Shown: piece after piece, positions 22,193 to 36,960 of the stretch
Layout: the number at the start of each line of letters is the position of its first letter
Position numbering within the stretch: the first letter of the stretch is position 1
Source of the DNA: Macrolepiota albuminosa
Taxonomy: Eukaryota > Basidiomycota > Agaricomycetes > Agaricales > Agaricaceae
DNA length: 64,000 nt
Direction: 5' to 3'
Assembly: GCA_027475525.1 (NCBI GenBank)
Contig: JAMWFC010000066.1
Span: forward strand, 372,001-436,000
Notes under the pieces: generated by a model
The model's database searches: none
What the model saw: the letters and a program-made list of their open reading frames with translations, nothing else
Told to the model about the DNA's origin: nothing
Position numbers and translations under genes: made by a program

Positions 22193-22208
22193 ATCTCTTT
22201 AGTATATC

Positions 22209-24681
<2,473 letters not shown>

Positions 24682-26899
24682 ATGTCACAACCATTCTTCC
24701 TGAAAACCTCTCATTCTGAATTCATGGACCAAACAAAACTAGTGTACTTTTACGGACGTCAACTCAATGGACCCTTCCTTGTTCCTTTCCTTCTCTTTCG
24801 CCTTACTCGACCCTCCAGATTGATAGAATTCATACCTTTCTCTTGTAACAAGAAATACAATAAGGAGAATGTCCGGACTTACATTGCATTTCAGGGTCAA
24901 GATTTGGTTCCATCGGTATATGATCGTTGTGATTATTTGGAAGGGGTCGAACATCGCAAACAGGTCCTTGGCTTGCTGCATGAGCGGCCGAAATCACTCG
25001 AATTGCACGAGTATGCTTCTAATTGCTCTGTACCTTTGATACTCTTTCCAAAGACGCAGATAGCTCAACACGCGGGGCATTCACTGGACGATGATTTTTT
25101 CTGAACCAAGACAGCCTCAGAGAGCAGCCAATACATCATCCAAAAATATATTCGCCAAAGATAGAGCGTTGAATCATTGCAAAAGCTAATAGTTGGCAAT
25201 CAGGTTTCCTAAGACATTGAGTCGACTCTGAGAAGTCCGCCCGATGAGGCCCATGTTCATTGTTGGTAAGTAAAATGTGACTCTAAGAAGGGCGATAACC
25301 CAAGCGGGAAACAGAAACCCATTGGTAAGTGGGTCGCTAACTCGGAACAGAGACGATGGTCTTTGCAGGTTCCACGGGTAGGAAGATGTTTTTGACAGTA
25401 ACGCTGTCTTTCACACCCTCTTTGAATGATTCGGCCACAAAGAAACGCACATTGAGTCAATCAATCAGTTATTCTCAGAGAGATCGCCTCAAAGCATAGT
25501 GTTTCACATTTAATTGTTTTCTAAGGTATAGGACGTTTTGGCAGATGATAGGCGGAACCGATTGAACTACTATCCCTCCTTATCTATGAGAGAGGTGGAC
25601 TTTCATGTTGGCACGCCATGGATGTGGGCATGTGGGAATAATTGAGTGTACAGTTATAGAAGATGGAAAGTGCTGTTGAAAGTGCCCTATCAAAGTGTTC
25701 CTAACCGAGTAATATGAGGCTTCGAGGCCGATGGTATACGCAGCGACTGGAGCTGAACAGCAAGTTCTTCCAGAACCACCTTCATAATAGTTGCCTGAGT
25801 TCGTATACGGGTGGTTTTGGAAGCACAGTTTCCCAATGAATATCCTGATAAAGCTGAGACAATTGTCAATTTTACGGTGTGATTAACGATAAATTCTGGC
25901 ACGACTTTGAGAAAGCATTTTTCGTAAGTCACTGACGATTAACTTTTAACAGGGTGACCTAGTATTGGTTGTTCCCTTATCAACACTGGCCTTTAAGCCA
26001 GCTGGGAAGTGCACGGATAGGAGAAATTCGAGAGTTGCAGAGGTCTTTCAAGTCATGTCCAGCTTCTAGATGTAGTATTGACGCTGATGTCGGCGATGTA
26101 TGTCTGGTGACAATGATATACGGATGAAAATAGATAGCCGTAACTGAGAGCAAGAGCATACTAGGAGACAGGTTAGGATATGTGTCAGATCCAGAAACAT
26201 GGAAAGCACAACTTGTTCCAAATCAAGCTCCGGACCATTATCACCCTATTCGATTTCCTTTCAACTACCATTGAGTGAGATCTATGATAGCATGACGGCA
26301 TGATGGCAGTAAGAAAACATGCTCAAGGTTAACCGAAAGGACTTGTGAGCACTATATATATTGCCTTCTGAGTCGGAAATTGACGTGAAGACTGACAAAT
26401 CTTGCTGAGGACTATCGCTCCTGTAACTCGGATTACCCTTCAGTTTTCTGCTAGAACCCAGCATGGCCATCGCTCCAAACTTGGTAGAAGAAAATGGGCA
26501 CATAGTATCCTTCTGATTTAGCTTGTCTCGAGGGATAAACGGTCTTGTGAATCACTTTGTCAAAGGTTGCTGCGTTCTCATGCGAGGCAGTTCTACGGCA
26601 AAGCTTCGTTGGAAAGAACACTCCATAAGCCCCCGAGTCCAACTTCCTCATCACTGCTGACGAAGAAATGTAACGATCAGTGACGTCCGAGAGGTACTGT
26701 AACCCGCCGTTGGAAGTCCGAGTCAACAGCCATCACTTCAATGGATTGGATTCCTTTGTCTGCTATAGTGAGAGTGCATGAGTGATAGAATCAGATGATC
26801 AACCGCTGTTTCGGCCCGCTGACCTGAAAGTCTTTTGTCACCAATGTTCATTTGTCTTGATGGCTCTCTCTCTCAGGATACCGTCAATACTATATTGTT
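24682..26899. other. Intergenic stretch between GFAT and P450 genes
   Basis: Contains scattered short frames on both strands (for example minus 25690-25932 and 26451-26726) without recognisable domains or splice-consistent extension. I see no repeats. It probably holds the GFAT terminator and the P450 promoter. Confidence 0.35.
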
Positions 26900-29215
26900 A
26901 TGGCAGCTATATTGCTCGACAAAGCTCGCTTCTTCTCTACGTACTCGGCCAGCTTGAAGCTTCAATTCTTCGGCCATGAAGTCGGCTTGGTATCTGCGTT
27001 ATTCGCGATCTATGTTGTGTCGCGAATTTTCAAGTTGCTCCATGGTATTCAAGTGCGTTCTGTGGCCTTTCATAATTAGAGTGGCTTTCAACACAATCTC
27101 TATCTAGGCTGTGAATGGCTTACCTGGGATGCGAGTCCCGTTCCAGCCTTTGGCTGCTCCTGGTGCGATCTTCCCAACAACCTGGTGGAACCCTGGCCTT
27201 CGGTTTCCGTGGTTTTGGAGACTTACTTGTGCGTGCTGCTGGTTGACTCGTAGTCTGCAAAAGTTCATCAACTTACCACCCTCTTCCAGTCTACAAGCAG
27301 TACCAAAGCGAGAATGTATCTATGGTACCCTTCATCTCAGGAATTCCTGGCATATATACATCAAACCTGGATGTCGCGCGACAGGTCGCTGGGGGTGGTC
27401 ATAGAAGTAGTTTTATAAAACCTCAAAGTGCCAGTGGAGCGTTACTGTTGGTCATGACATTTTGCGCGGAGTCGTTTTTTGTTTCATTTTCTTTCCATGC
27501 AGTATGTGGGGTATGAATCTTGTTGCAGCGGACGGTGATACATGGAGAAGGCATCGTCGCATAATGGGTCCGGCTTTCAACAACAAACTGTACATCGCAA
27601 GGATTTATTGTCTCATGAAGCAAGTACTTATGATCAGGTAGCTACCAACTGGTGTGGACAGAGACTCTGGAAACATATCGCGAGATGATATCTGCTGAAA
27701 ATTGGAGATCCAAAGCCACGATAGACGTGCCTGTTATACAGAAATTGACTTTCAAGGTGTGCGTGAACTCTATCGCCGATCTCATCATTGCTGAATGCTC
27801 AATTTAGTTGGCCTTGCTCATCATTGGGAAATGTGGCTTTGGATTCTCTTTTAACTGGGCTGCGCCACCAACCGCGCCCGATGGCAATATGTCAATTCAG
27901 GAAGCTCTACGTGTTGTTGCCGATTCACACCTACTAGCCATCGCTGCCCCGAAGTGGCTGCTTTCGTTGCCTTTTCGCAGGTAAGTCGCAGTCGATTATT
28001 GAATGTTTTTAATCCAAATTCTTAATACAATTCTTGCCCTGTAGATTTAGGATAGTTCGGGAGGCACATGAGCAACTCATGGGATTCATGCGTAGCCAAG
28101 TAGCGGAACGTAGGGCTGACATTTCAGGCCAGAACTCAGGCATAGCAGGCAGAAACGATGCTTTTACTTTACTTGTCAAGGCAAATGAAGACGAAGAAGC
28201 GAAAAAGCTTCAACTGGATGATCAGGAATTGGTGTGTGTTGTTTGTGAAGGACATGACAGTTTACCAACGTCGCCTCAGATTGGGAACGTTTACGTCATG
28301 CTTTTTGCTGGTCATGGTGCGTTTATCCTCTTTATCTCACATCTGACACGAGACTTGATCCAGATCTCCCTGATTCAGAAACCACTGCCCACACTCTAGC
28401 CGCTACTCTCGGTTTCCTGGGTCTTTACCAAGATATCCAGGAAGAAGTCTTGGAACAGATCATCTCTGTCATCGGTCGGGATCGTGATCCTGTGAGACTT
28501 CTTTCATCTCGTACGAGTTACGTTGTTGGTTATATCTTGTCATAGGTGTACGAAGATTATCCCAGCCTCAATAAGGTCCTTGCTGTCTTCTATGAAGCTC
28601 TTCGGATGTTCCGTATGTTGTGATATGTCTGAGATTCTTAGAGCCCAATTCATGAAGAGATATGACAGCTGCTGGATATATCATGATTCGTGAAGCCACG
28701 GAGGATACTGTTCTAGAGATTCCCAAGCCTTTGGGTCAAGAGGGGACGACCCCTTTCCCTGTTCCTAAGGGAGTACAGGTACCTCGTTTATCTGAAGTGC
28801 TTAGAATATGTAATGAACCAACCCTCGTAGGTCATGGTCGACATGATCGGCGTTCGTGAGTCATGGTTTTAATATTAAATGACAATCAATGATGACATCC
28901 TTCTTGGAAGAATACAACCCCCGCTACTTCGAGGAGCCAGAAGAATATAAACCTTCGCGATGGTACAACATCTCGAGCGAGTCAGAAGCCTTCTCTGCTT
29001 TCAGTATCGGGCCTCGTGCGTGTATTGGTCGCAGGTTTGCTACCACTGAAGCTGTTGCTTTCCTGACAATGCTTCTACGTGATTGGAGAGTTGAGCCTAT
29101 TTTGAAGGACGGGGAAAACAAGGAAACGTGGCGTAAACGCGTGCTGGATGCACACCTAGCTTTGACCCTTGGAGTGGCAGATGTGCCGTTACGGTTTACA
29201 AGGAGGGAGAAATAG
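26900..29215 (+). CDS. Cytochrome P450 monooxygenase
   Basis: Membrane-anchored haem monooxygenase, likely of the ER. Thirteen exons: 26900-27052, 27108-27228, 27290-27446, 27503-27589, 27642-27756, 27808-27980, 28045-28231, 28280-28316, 28379-28491, 28546-28612, 28669-28778, 28831-28855 and 28911-29215. They total 1650 nt (549 aa), divisible by three, with all introns 48-64 bp. The N-terminus has a hydrophobic segment (about residues 29-44). The I-helix is AGHETT (about 341-346), the K-helix EALR (398-401) and the haem loop FSIGPRACIG with Cys486. Key residues are intact, so it should be active. Substrate cannot be told. Basidiomycete P450s of this type act on lipids, terpenoids or aromatic xenobiotics. 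Confidence 0.93.
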
Positions 29216-29692
29216 GGTTTTTCTATGTTCGTTTACTTTTTACAATAGTGATTTTAGCCGTGGCGGTGTTGAAGCACCGTCACTTTACTTTCTCATGATT
29301 GTCGAGTCATCCGATAGCAAGCATGATGAATGGCGGCCAGGTTTCTAGCCATTTGACGATTTATAGAGTTGTCCTATGACACCGAAACAAGAATCCCGAC
29401 GGGCACGGACAATTGGAGCTTGTATTGACTTTCCTTCGTCTAGGAGAAGGCCCTGGTTGTAGTATCGAATTTAACCCCTCTTGGTACAAGCTGATACCCA
29501 AGGTAGATGAAGTTTTCGTGCCTCAGTAGCCTTTCCACGGACATGCCTTCTACCTTGCATGATTAATGCTTGGATTCACTGGATACCTGCTACCGGCTAT
29601 GTTGGGGCTCAGCAACTCGGGTTTTGGTCTCAGAATGACGCACTCTTTCGCTCAATAGTCAGTCTTGATCGAGGCTGATGACCTTCCAGGTA
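29216..29692. other. P450 downstream region, no gene seen
   Basis: Unique-looking 3' flank of the P450 gene up to the MITE at 29693. No open frame of note. Confidence 0.4.
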
Positions 29693-29998
29693 CGGTTGCC
29701 CTCCAGGACCAGGTCAAACTTTCAGCGTAAATTAAGCGGATCGATCATATATCACGAAAGAAGTTGAACGTTGAGCCCCTATCAACCATTTTGAGGGGTG
29801 ACTGGGGTATCTGGCACCCCTCGCCCGGGCACATGATCAGTTGTTGGCAGAAAGCCGCCCTAAAGTTAAAGTTAATGGAAATATATTGGTTTGAAAACTA
29901 ATATATTAGTTTTGTGTGTTACATGGTGACATGTAACTTAGAAAAAGGACCCCATCAGCTCGTGTTCGAAAGTTTAACCTGGTCCTGGAGGGCAACCG
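29693..29998. mobile_element. TA-flanked MITE, 306 bp
   Basis: Flanked by TA on both sides (29691-29692 and 29999-30000). Terminal inverted repeats of about 32 bp start CGGTTGCCCTCCAGGACCAG, with one mismatch between arms. It has no coding capacity. The AT-rich interior contains an inverted ATATATTGGTTT/AAACTAATATAT motif. The TA target suggests mobilisation by a Tc1/mariner or pogo transposase, though the termini do not match either such element in this window. Confidence 0.75.
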
Positions 29999-30141
29999 TA
30001 ACATGTCAAGTGTAAACTCTGGGTTCTAGTCTACCTGTCTCATTGAGTTTTAGTCTCTGGAGGACTTCTCACGTCTCCACGTATGTAAAGCAGCTGCTCG
30101 CCTCTCACAGATATCCCGGCCCACACAAGTCCCCCAAGAAT

Positions 30142-30989
30142 ATGTTACTAGGTTCTCTGTCGTCACTTGTACTAGCTCTGAGTGCGTTGGAAAGCACTGC
30201 TTTGGCTGGAATAACTGGTGAATCAGTTATTCTATCGTGGTCCAACGTGCTCATAATCATCTTACTTCGGTCAGGGCCTCGTATTGGCAAAAACGATGAA
30301 ACTCTACATACTATGTCGACGATTTTTGACACCGGAGAAGGACATATGAATACCAGGGCCCAGCACGTCCATCCTCAAATTTCATTCGTCAACTGCTCGT
30401 TACCCCAGCAGAATCTTCTGGTGGAAGCTACTAAGTTCGCAGACTCATACTCTCAGAAAGCCTATCAGTATGTATGAACATGACATCCTATCGACGCATG
30501 CTCAACACGTTTTGAAATAAGATACCTTGAAGGCAACCCTGCCACAACACCTCGCTATGATACTTGGTTTGGAACGTATGATAACTTGCGCCATGGCATT
30601 GTCAAAGATAACTTCAGGCGTATCAGCTGTAATAGCTTCTCGTCATTCAAGTACGATTGTACATGCACAAAGGAGGGATTATGGGGATACGTCATTCCAG
30701 ACCAGTTCGGTGTCGTCTACTTGTGTCCTACTTTCTGGACTTTACCTATCAAAGGGAAGGAATCTATGGTGACTTCTCTTCCTTTTCATTGCAAATGCTC
30801 CTTACAACAATCATCCAGGCAGGTAGTCTCGTTCAAAAGTCTTCTCAATTTATAAGGAATGGCGGGGCAGTGAGTTACGTGTACTCTCAACCGGCATGCA
30901 AGGATCTCGCCAACAGCAATGCGACAAAGGCTATTCATAACGCTGATAGTTATGAATACTTCGCCGAGAATGACCCTGCCATTGAATAG
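30142..30989 (+). CDS. M35 (deuterolysin-like) metallopeptidase homologue lacking zinc ligands
   Basis: Three exons, 30142-30467, 30522-30768 and 30819-30989, give 744 nt (247 aa) with no stop. It has an N-terminal signal peptide (MLLGSLSSLVLALSALES). A shortened pro-region precedes a peptidyl-Lys metalloendopeptidase-like domain (YDTWFGTYDNLRHG, NSFSSFKYDCTCT, YLCPTFW, ACKDLANSNATKA, NADSYEYFAENDPA). The zinc motif HExxH reads QKSSQ (codons 30834-30848, residues 197-201), and GTxDxxYG reads GAVSYVYS. Both His ligands, the catalytic Glu and the third-ligand Asp are therefore gone, while the structural Cys remain. Known family members are secreted proteases. This copy should be inactive: a secreted pseudoenzyme or a gene early in decay. 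Confidence 0.8.
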
Positions 30990-31439
30990 ACATTATGACT
31001 CTCGAATGTTGTTTGATGATAATAGGACATTGCATGAACTCTTTTAGCTCGAACAAAGTTCTTCCTTGGGCAGAAGACGCCATGAGAATTGTTGTCTACT
31101 TCATTGAGCGGTGTAACGGGCTGAGTAGTCGCGAAGGTAACGAAGCATAGTATGCGCAATGTATTACTTAATAATTAGGTCAAAGCGACATGAAGCGCAA
31201 GCGGAACACTCGGTCTGAAGGAATCAAAGCAATCCTGAAGATTGTCTATGGGTACTCAGTCCAGTAAACACTGAAGCAAGATACAGGTCTTCGAGTATTG
31301 TCCTCCAAGGTCAAAGCGAATTTGAGTTCAAGCAGTAGCAATATCGACATCGCATTTGCCAAAGCGGGAAACTGACGACTATAAAGCTTACAATCCCTGG
31401 TCGACACAAGAACAAACTAGCCATCCATCCTACCAATCG
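30990..31439. other. Intergenic, no gene seen
   Basis: Separates the M35 homologue from the Ser-rich ORF. It probably holds the ORF's promoter. Confidence 0.35.
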
Positions 31440-32162
31440 ATGATACTCACTCGCAGCCAGGCAATATCTCTTGAGACGGAGGATTTCATGATCATCGACC
31501 GCTCCAGAGACATGGACGAGGATCCAGACATTTTCAGCATCCCCCAGGTCAAACCTCTTTTACCGGCAGACTCGAGCTCGAGTGAATTCTCTTCATCCTC
31601 ATCGTACTACACTGCCAATACCTCTTTGAGCACCTCATCCTCATCCTCATCCTCACTATATTTCACCCCGAACGCGTCGTTTGAAGAAGAAAACCCAGGG
31701 GCATACCTCCTGAAGGACGGTATTACAAGGCACATTCTCTCAGTGGAAACCCCTGAGACCATCGCGAGAAAACAGGAGATCAAGCTCGAGCAGACCGCGG
31801 ATCGGGAGCTAGAAGCGATATTGAAGGGAAGAGACTTGGCGTACAACTCAGAACAGCGGTACTTCCACATAGACGTGGACAGCGAGCCAGAACCTTGGGA
31901 AGACGATGATATATGGATGACATCCGATGGAGACAGTGCTTCCATGGCCATTGCTTACGGGAATAAGGATTCAGCAGAAGCTGCAGATACGGTGGCTCCA
32001 TTGTCAGGCCCTTCAAAGGAAGTTCGGCCACTAGCTCGTAGTGACACAGAAATCATTGAATGTTCAATGGTCTTCCGAACAGCCTCGACCCCACTCGACA
32101 TTGGCACCTGGAGGCATCCGAAGCCACTATGCAGCCAGCACATGGAGAGATGGAACATTTGA
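31440..32162 (+). CDS. Hypothetical Ser-rich acidic protein
   Basis: A single open frame of 240 codons from the first ATG (MILTRSQAI) to TGA at 32160. The frame is open upstream for 28 codons without an ATG. It has two Ser-rich tracts (about residues 45-80), then a charged helical stretch (ARKQEIKLEQTADRELEAIL) and an acidic region (DVDSEPEPWEDDD). I see no signal peptide or membrane segment. Low-complexity Ser and acidic runs are common in fungal regulatory or disordered proteins, but I recognise no domain. The length without introns and the codon use support a real gene only moderately. Confidence 0.45.
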   Translation: MILTRSQAISLETEDFMIIDRSRDMDEDPDIFSIPQVKPLLPADSSSSEFSSSSSYYTANTSLSTSSSSSSSLYFTPNASFEEENPGAYLLKDGITRHILSVETPETIARKQEIKLEQTADRELEAILKGRDLAYNSEQRYFHIDVDSEPEPWEDDDIWMTSDGDSASMAIAYGNKDSAEAADTVAPLSGPSKEVRPLARSDTEIIECSMVFRTASTPLDIGTWRHPKPLCSQHMERWNI

Positions 32163-33691
32163 CAAGACTCTTTCCACACGCTAATGATAAGTTATGCACG
32201 CGCCATGATCTATGCCTATGTTATTACATTCGACTCTTACATATGCATATTAACGATGTAGTTACCTATGCTCGTGTAATCCTTGTTATTTTTTTTTCAA
32301 CGCCCATCCTTCAATCCAAGTCTTCGTTCATTGCATTGAATAGGTGTAATCGTTATTTGGGCGCCAAGACTGTGAATGCAAGCAAAGAAGTTCAAAATAC
32401 GATCACACCCCTCATGAGTATGCACCGACCTTGAAATGAGCCCTCCGACCATCCAGTTCTCTCAGTTCTTCCTTCTTTGATTCTACTCACCTGAGCAACC
32501 GTCGGGTTCAGCGATGGCCATGCATTGAGAGAAGCTTTCGGTCTCAAGTGAAGGGATCATCTTGATCGACGAAAAAGCGGGTTCCGAGGGTAAGGAGCGT
32601 TATCGGAGGCCTCTGCGTGTACAAGCAGGCATTCCATCAAGACATCAGCGGCCGTTTCCGATTCGACGCCATGGCATTGGCAGAGGTTGGGTCGGAAACA
32701 GTAGGGCCGAAGTCTCAGTCAGTCGCGTTACATGCATGTTGATTGCACTGTAACCCATGCAACGGTCTTGCAGAAAATTTTCTTCTAGTCGTGCAACGGC
32801 CTTGCACCCGTACCATCACAGTCCCCAGTCAGGTCAGCGCAGAGTCGCTCACACACAGTTCATCAGTAATTGACATCCTTCGCAGAGTAGTGATTCATCC
32901 TCATCGCAGTTGTCCTGCTCATCTTTTGGCATCACTACTCTAAGAAGTAAGGTCGATTTTACAGTCGTCAGCAGTCGATCAGTCATCTCATTATTCAAAG
33001 CAGTCTACAGACGTACGCCCGCTCGAAAGAATTGATTATAATTCGCAAGTCGAGTCTTCACAGTAAGCGACAGCCAGTGCATTGACGTGTTATCGTTAAA
33101 CTCAATCATACTTCTTTCGGTATTAGAATTTTTATTAGCGTAGTTTTACTTTCTTCGCACACCCTCCCACCTCTCCCTAAAATATCTTGGACTTTTATTT
33201 TCGTATTACATACTACATAGTGTACAGCCACAGCTACGTTTGCCGCTTCAAGTAAAAATTTTATAAAAGTGGTCATCTCGGCGGCCGATTGGGCGCTAAA
33301 AACTTTGATTACTCTACCTCATCCGAACTCTCATCAAATCTCGCTAAGAGCTGCAGAGGTTTGCGGGAACCATAGCATGAGCTGGTTAGCCAGCATGACA
33401 CAGAATGATTGAGTTGAATTCTTTGCTTGTGAATTCGAGGGTATGTTGCAACGGCAAAGACTGTGGATGTATCATAGAATGGCGGAAGTACAGTCGCGGA
33501 CAAGCGAACTCGACAAGTTCATGCGACCAATTTTTCCGCCATCAGTGTTTGTACCGTATCCTAGGACTTAAATTTTAATTGAGCAAGCATTCACGAGCCA
33601 ATTTTCCTAAAACGGTCAAAAGAAATTTTGCATGCTCCTGTAGTTCCCATGCAACCCCTGATATTAGAGGTGGATATAAATACTACTGACA
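32163..33691. other. Intergenic, no gene supported
   Basis: Short frames only (for example minus 33309-33503), with no domain. The region becomes AT-rich towards the pogo relic. Confidence 0.35.
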
Positions 33692-34172
33692 GGTGTCACG
33701 ATGTGCAAAGGGGTCGCTATGTGCAAAATACATTACTGAACTCGTTCTGCTCACCTGCTGGATCTGGCAACAAATCTGTAGATACCTATAGTATATATCA
33801 AGACTTCACTGTACTTTTTTTAAGACAAAATCGAGACATAAAAATGTCAGAGGCATGAAAGTGTGAAATCAGAGCCAGTTTTGTCACTTACCCGGAGCTC
33901 GGTCAAATGAATCAAGATGGAATATACAAAATCTGAGTATACAAAATTTTTCTATGCATAGAAAATTGACTTAGAAACACCTTTCCAAAGCATACTAAGT
34001 GGTAGAAAGCTCATAAAGGTGGTTATCTTTCTATGCAATGAAGGAGAGCATGACAACTAGGAGCCATTGAAGCTCTGCATATGGCTAGGCCAGCATGCTC
34101 ACGCATTAGCACTAATTTGGCACATCTGCCTCCTTTTTTTTCAACCTTGCAGAAATGGTTCATGCTGCTGTA
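33692..34172 (+). mobile_element. Truncated 5' end of a second pogo-type element
   Basis: Aligns along its length with 3391-3945. It has the same tip (TGTCACGAT, then TGCAAAG), the same GAGCTCGGTCAA block, the same poly-T stretch before the start codon and the same ATGGTTCATGCTGC start context. Similarity stops a few codons into the transposase. It is much more diverged than a recent copy and has one unit where the first copy shows a 77-bp doublet. Confidence 0.7.
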
Positions 34173-34699
34173 TTGGTACCATGATTGACAACACACCTGC
34201 TATATTAGAATATATATAGGTAATACAATCATAACTACTCACCTGGCAGAGGGAAATTCAAAGAGAACAAGTCTAGGGATTCCCTATGCCAGGAGTGATG
34301 CTTCCAAGGCTCTAGAAGCATGGGAAGCAACTGTACAGCATGACAAAAGCCACAATAAATTTTATAATCTAAAAAAGGAAAATCTCCAAAAATAATCAAA
34401 AACTCGGAAATTGCCAATGCCAGAGGTCATGCACATGTCTCATGTGACTTGCTTAGTAATTTGGAGGCTAGCCTGACAATGACTAAGCCTCTGAATGCTT
34501 ACTAAGCCTCTACAAGCATTGGCTACACTTGTCTGAATAATAACTAAAGAACCAGAGCACCTCAAGGGCTGAGAATGGTACTAATAGATAGTGTTGAAAA
34601 AATAGAAGCAGTAAGGTAAAAGAGTGACAGCAAAAATAAGGAAATAAATAGAGGAAGAATGAAGGAATAAAGAGTGAAAGAAGGGAGAAATGAGGAGTC
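34173..34699. other. Unassigned AT-rich stretch between pogo and Copia relics
   Basis: No recognisable gene. A short duplicated motif (ACTAAGCCTCT) lies at about 34480 and 34502. It may be the decayed 3' end of Copia-1 or an insertion into it. Confidence 0.3.
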
Positions 34700-34709
34700 C
34701 CCTGACAGC

Positions 34710-35310
34710 TTGTTTCATGCCATAAAGACCTTTTTCTAGCTTGCACACATGATTCTCCTTTCCTGGTTTTTTGAAGCCTTTTGGTTGCTCCATATAGGTT
34801 GTCTCCTTAGGTAAGACACCATATAAGAATGTCATCTTTATATTGACCTGCATAGCATCCCATCCTTGTACTGCTGCCAAATGTAATAAAACATGCCATG
34901 ATTCAGAGTGGGCTGTTGGTGAAGTAGTCTTTGTGTAATGCCTGACTTTAAACCACATGATATCTCTCTTTTCATTCTATTTGAATGCAAATACTGGTTG
35001 TCCACAATGTATCCTATGCCTTGCCAATACTTGTTTCCTTGGTACTAGATGATACATGCCCATATCCCTGAGAGATCTTAACTCATCATCATAAGCCACT
35101 CACCACCTTTCTGCATCTGGGGAGTTCTGTGCTTTGTTCCATGTTTTCAGCACCTGGGGATCAACATCACTTGCATTCATACCCAGTTCATCCTCAATCA
35201 CACTCATTGCTGCCAGGATCTCATCAAAGTTGGCATTTTCATTCACAACTTCTTGTTGATCCATTTATTCATTGCAATGTAGGTCTTCACACATTGACAT
35301 TCTGCCTTTG
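34710..35310 (-). pseudogene. Copia-1 RT fragment
   Basis: The minus strand reads the linker before RT (EILAAMSVIEDELGMNASD), then VFAFK, NEKRDIMWFKVR and LYGVLPKETTYMEQPKGF, the first third of Copia RT. It ends after KLEKGLYGMKQAVR. The YVDD active site is absent. Stops replace Trp/Lys and Arg at least twice. It is dead. Confidence 0.75.
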
Positions 35311-35492
35311 CCTCACAGATGTGGTCTGCTAACTCTTTAGACTCTCTCATAGCACGTTGCACAGGAGTTTTGGGAGCTGCATCTGGCTGGCTCCATGCTG
35401 TTGGGACTGAAATACATGTCAATCTTCATGATTGTTCCAGGACAGGCTGAATAGCTTGTTCCACTTGATGTTCCTGAGGCTTGGCTTGAGGT

Positions 35493-36960
35493 TTACTGGT
35501 AGGTTTGGTATATCAGGGCTTGCTCTGGTCTGTTATTCACAGCAGGAATGGATTTGTTATTGTCTTCTGGGATTATGAAGGGTTGATTGGCTACATTCTT
35601 TGATATGATCTGGCTGGATGGAATGTCTGTAGATTCTGTGTATTGAGCAGGCATCATACCAAGGTCTGATGTATTGTAATTGTCCTGGTGTTCAATGAAT
35701 TTGATATGATATGTGCTGTATACCTGTTTTGATGCTCTGTCATAGCAATGATAGGCTTTTGCTTCAAGATCATAGCCTATCAGGAAACATTCAATTGACC
35801 TTTCATATATTTTTGAGTTGTGCTTGCCCAAGACCAAGATGAAAACTTGACATCCAATCTCACAAATATAAGAATAATTTGGCTTTTTCCCATACCAGAG
35901 TTCATCTGAAGTTACATCTTTCACAGCTGACATCTTTGTTTTTCCATGTAAGTGAGTTGCAGTTAAGTAGAACTCATTCCATAGAAAGGCAGAACACTTC
36001 ACATAAATTCTTATGGCAATACTTTTTTCTATAAGTGTCCTGTGCATCTGTTCAATGTGTCCAAGATGTATCAACATATATACTGCACCATGCTGAGTTG
36101 TTATTCCTTGTAAATGATACCATGCTTTGTTCTCCTTGGCTATGATTTCAGAATCATTTCCTGATTGAAGAATTCCAAGTTGTAGTCCAGTCTCTACTTG
36201 GCATGCCAATATCCATGCTTTCAGCTCGTTGAATGCATTGCTCTTTAGTCTTAGCAGAATAGACCATGGTTTATTCATATAATCATCAACAATATTCATT
36301 ATATAGCTATTCCCAGTCCAAGAAGTAATGTCCTGCTTCCCAGTCAAGTCAACCCAAACAATTCCCAACCTCCATGTAGCTCTATGACCCAACTCTTCTT
36401 CTCTAATTTTTGGTACAGGTGTTCTTGCCTGCTTGCCATAGATACACTTGTCACATTTTGGTGCCTTGAAGGAAAAACTGGGTGGCATACCTTCAATCAT
36501 GCCTGACTTTGCCATTTCAATAATTGTTTGGTAATTAGCATGGCCTAGATGGTGGTGCCACATGATGATGCTAGAGAAGGAGTGAACTGACAGTGCAAAT
36601 TTGTCATGGAGATTTAATGCATATAGATTTTTCATAGGAAGTAAAGTCCCACTCACCACCAGTGTGTTTGTGACCTTTTTGAATAAGGTTGCTCCTGTGT
36701 CACCAAATGTTGTGAAAATCTCAGTCTTTTTTGCCATAGAGCTAACCAATAGTAGTCTGACTGTGGCCTTGGGGACATATAGTGTGTTGTCAAGTATAAG
36801 GTATGAGTCATTTGCTAAGCATAAGTGCATCTGACCAATTGCCATTGCTGAAATTGCTGAGTCTCCAACACCTTGGATTGGTTTGTGAGAGATGGATTTT
36901 AGGGTGCTGAAATCTGACATGTTTGGTAAGATATGGACTGTGGCTCCTAAATCAAGGTAA
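35493..36960 (-). pseudogene. Copia-1 protease end and integrase
   Basis: Reads from a protease active site changed to LDLGAT (normally DSGAT) near 36950, through a gag-pre-integrase zinc motif (HHHLGHANY, CDKCIYGKQ), into the integrase core. The first Asp is present (VDLTGK), but the second is lost (SGND where the family has SDNG). The Glu position survives (IEQMHRTL). An open frame of 475 codons remains, although the catalytic triad is broken. Confidence 0.8.

Noticed and set aside
26451..26726. Minus-strand 91-codon frame upstream of the P450 gene
   Set aside because: No domain, no supporting introns, and it overlaps another frame in conflict.
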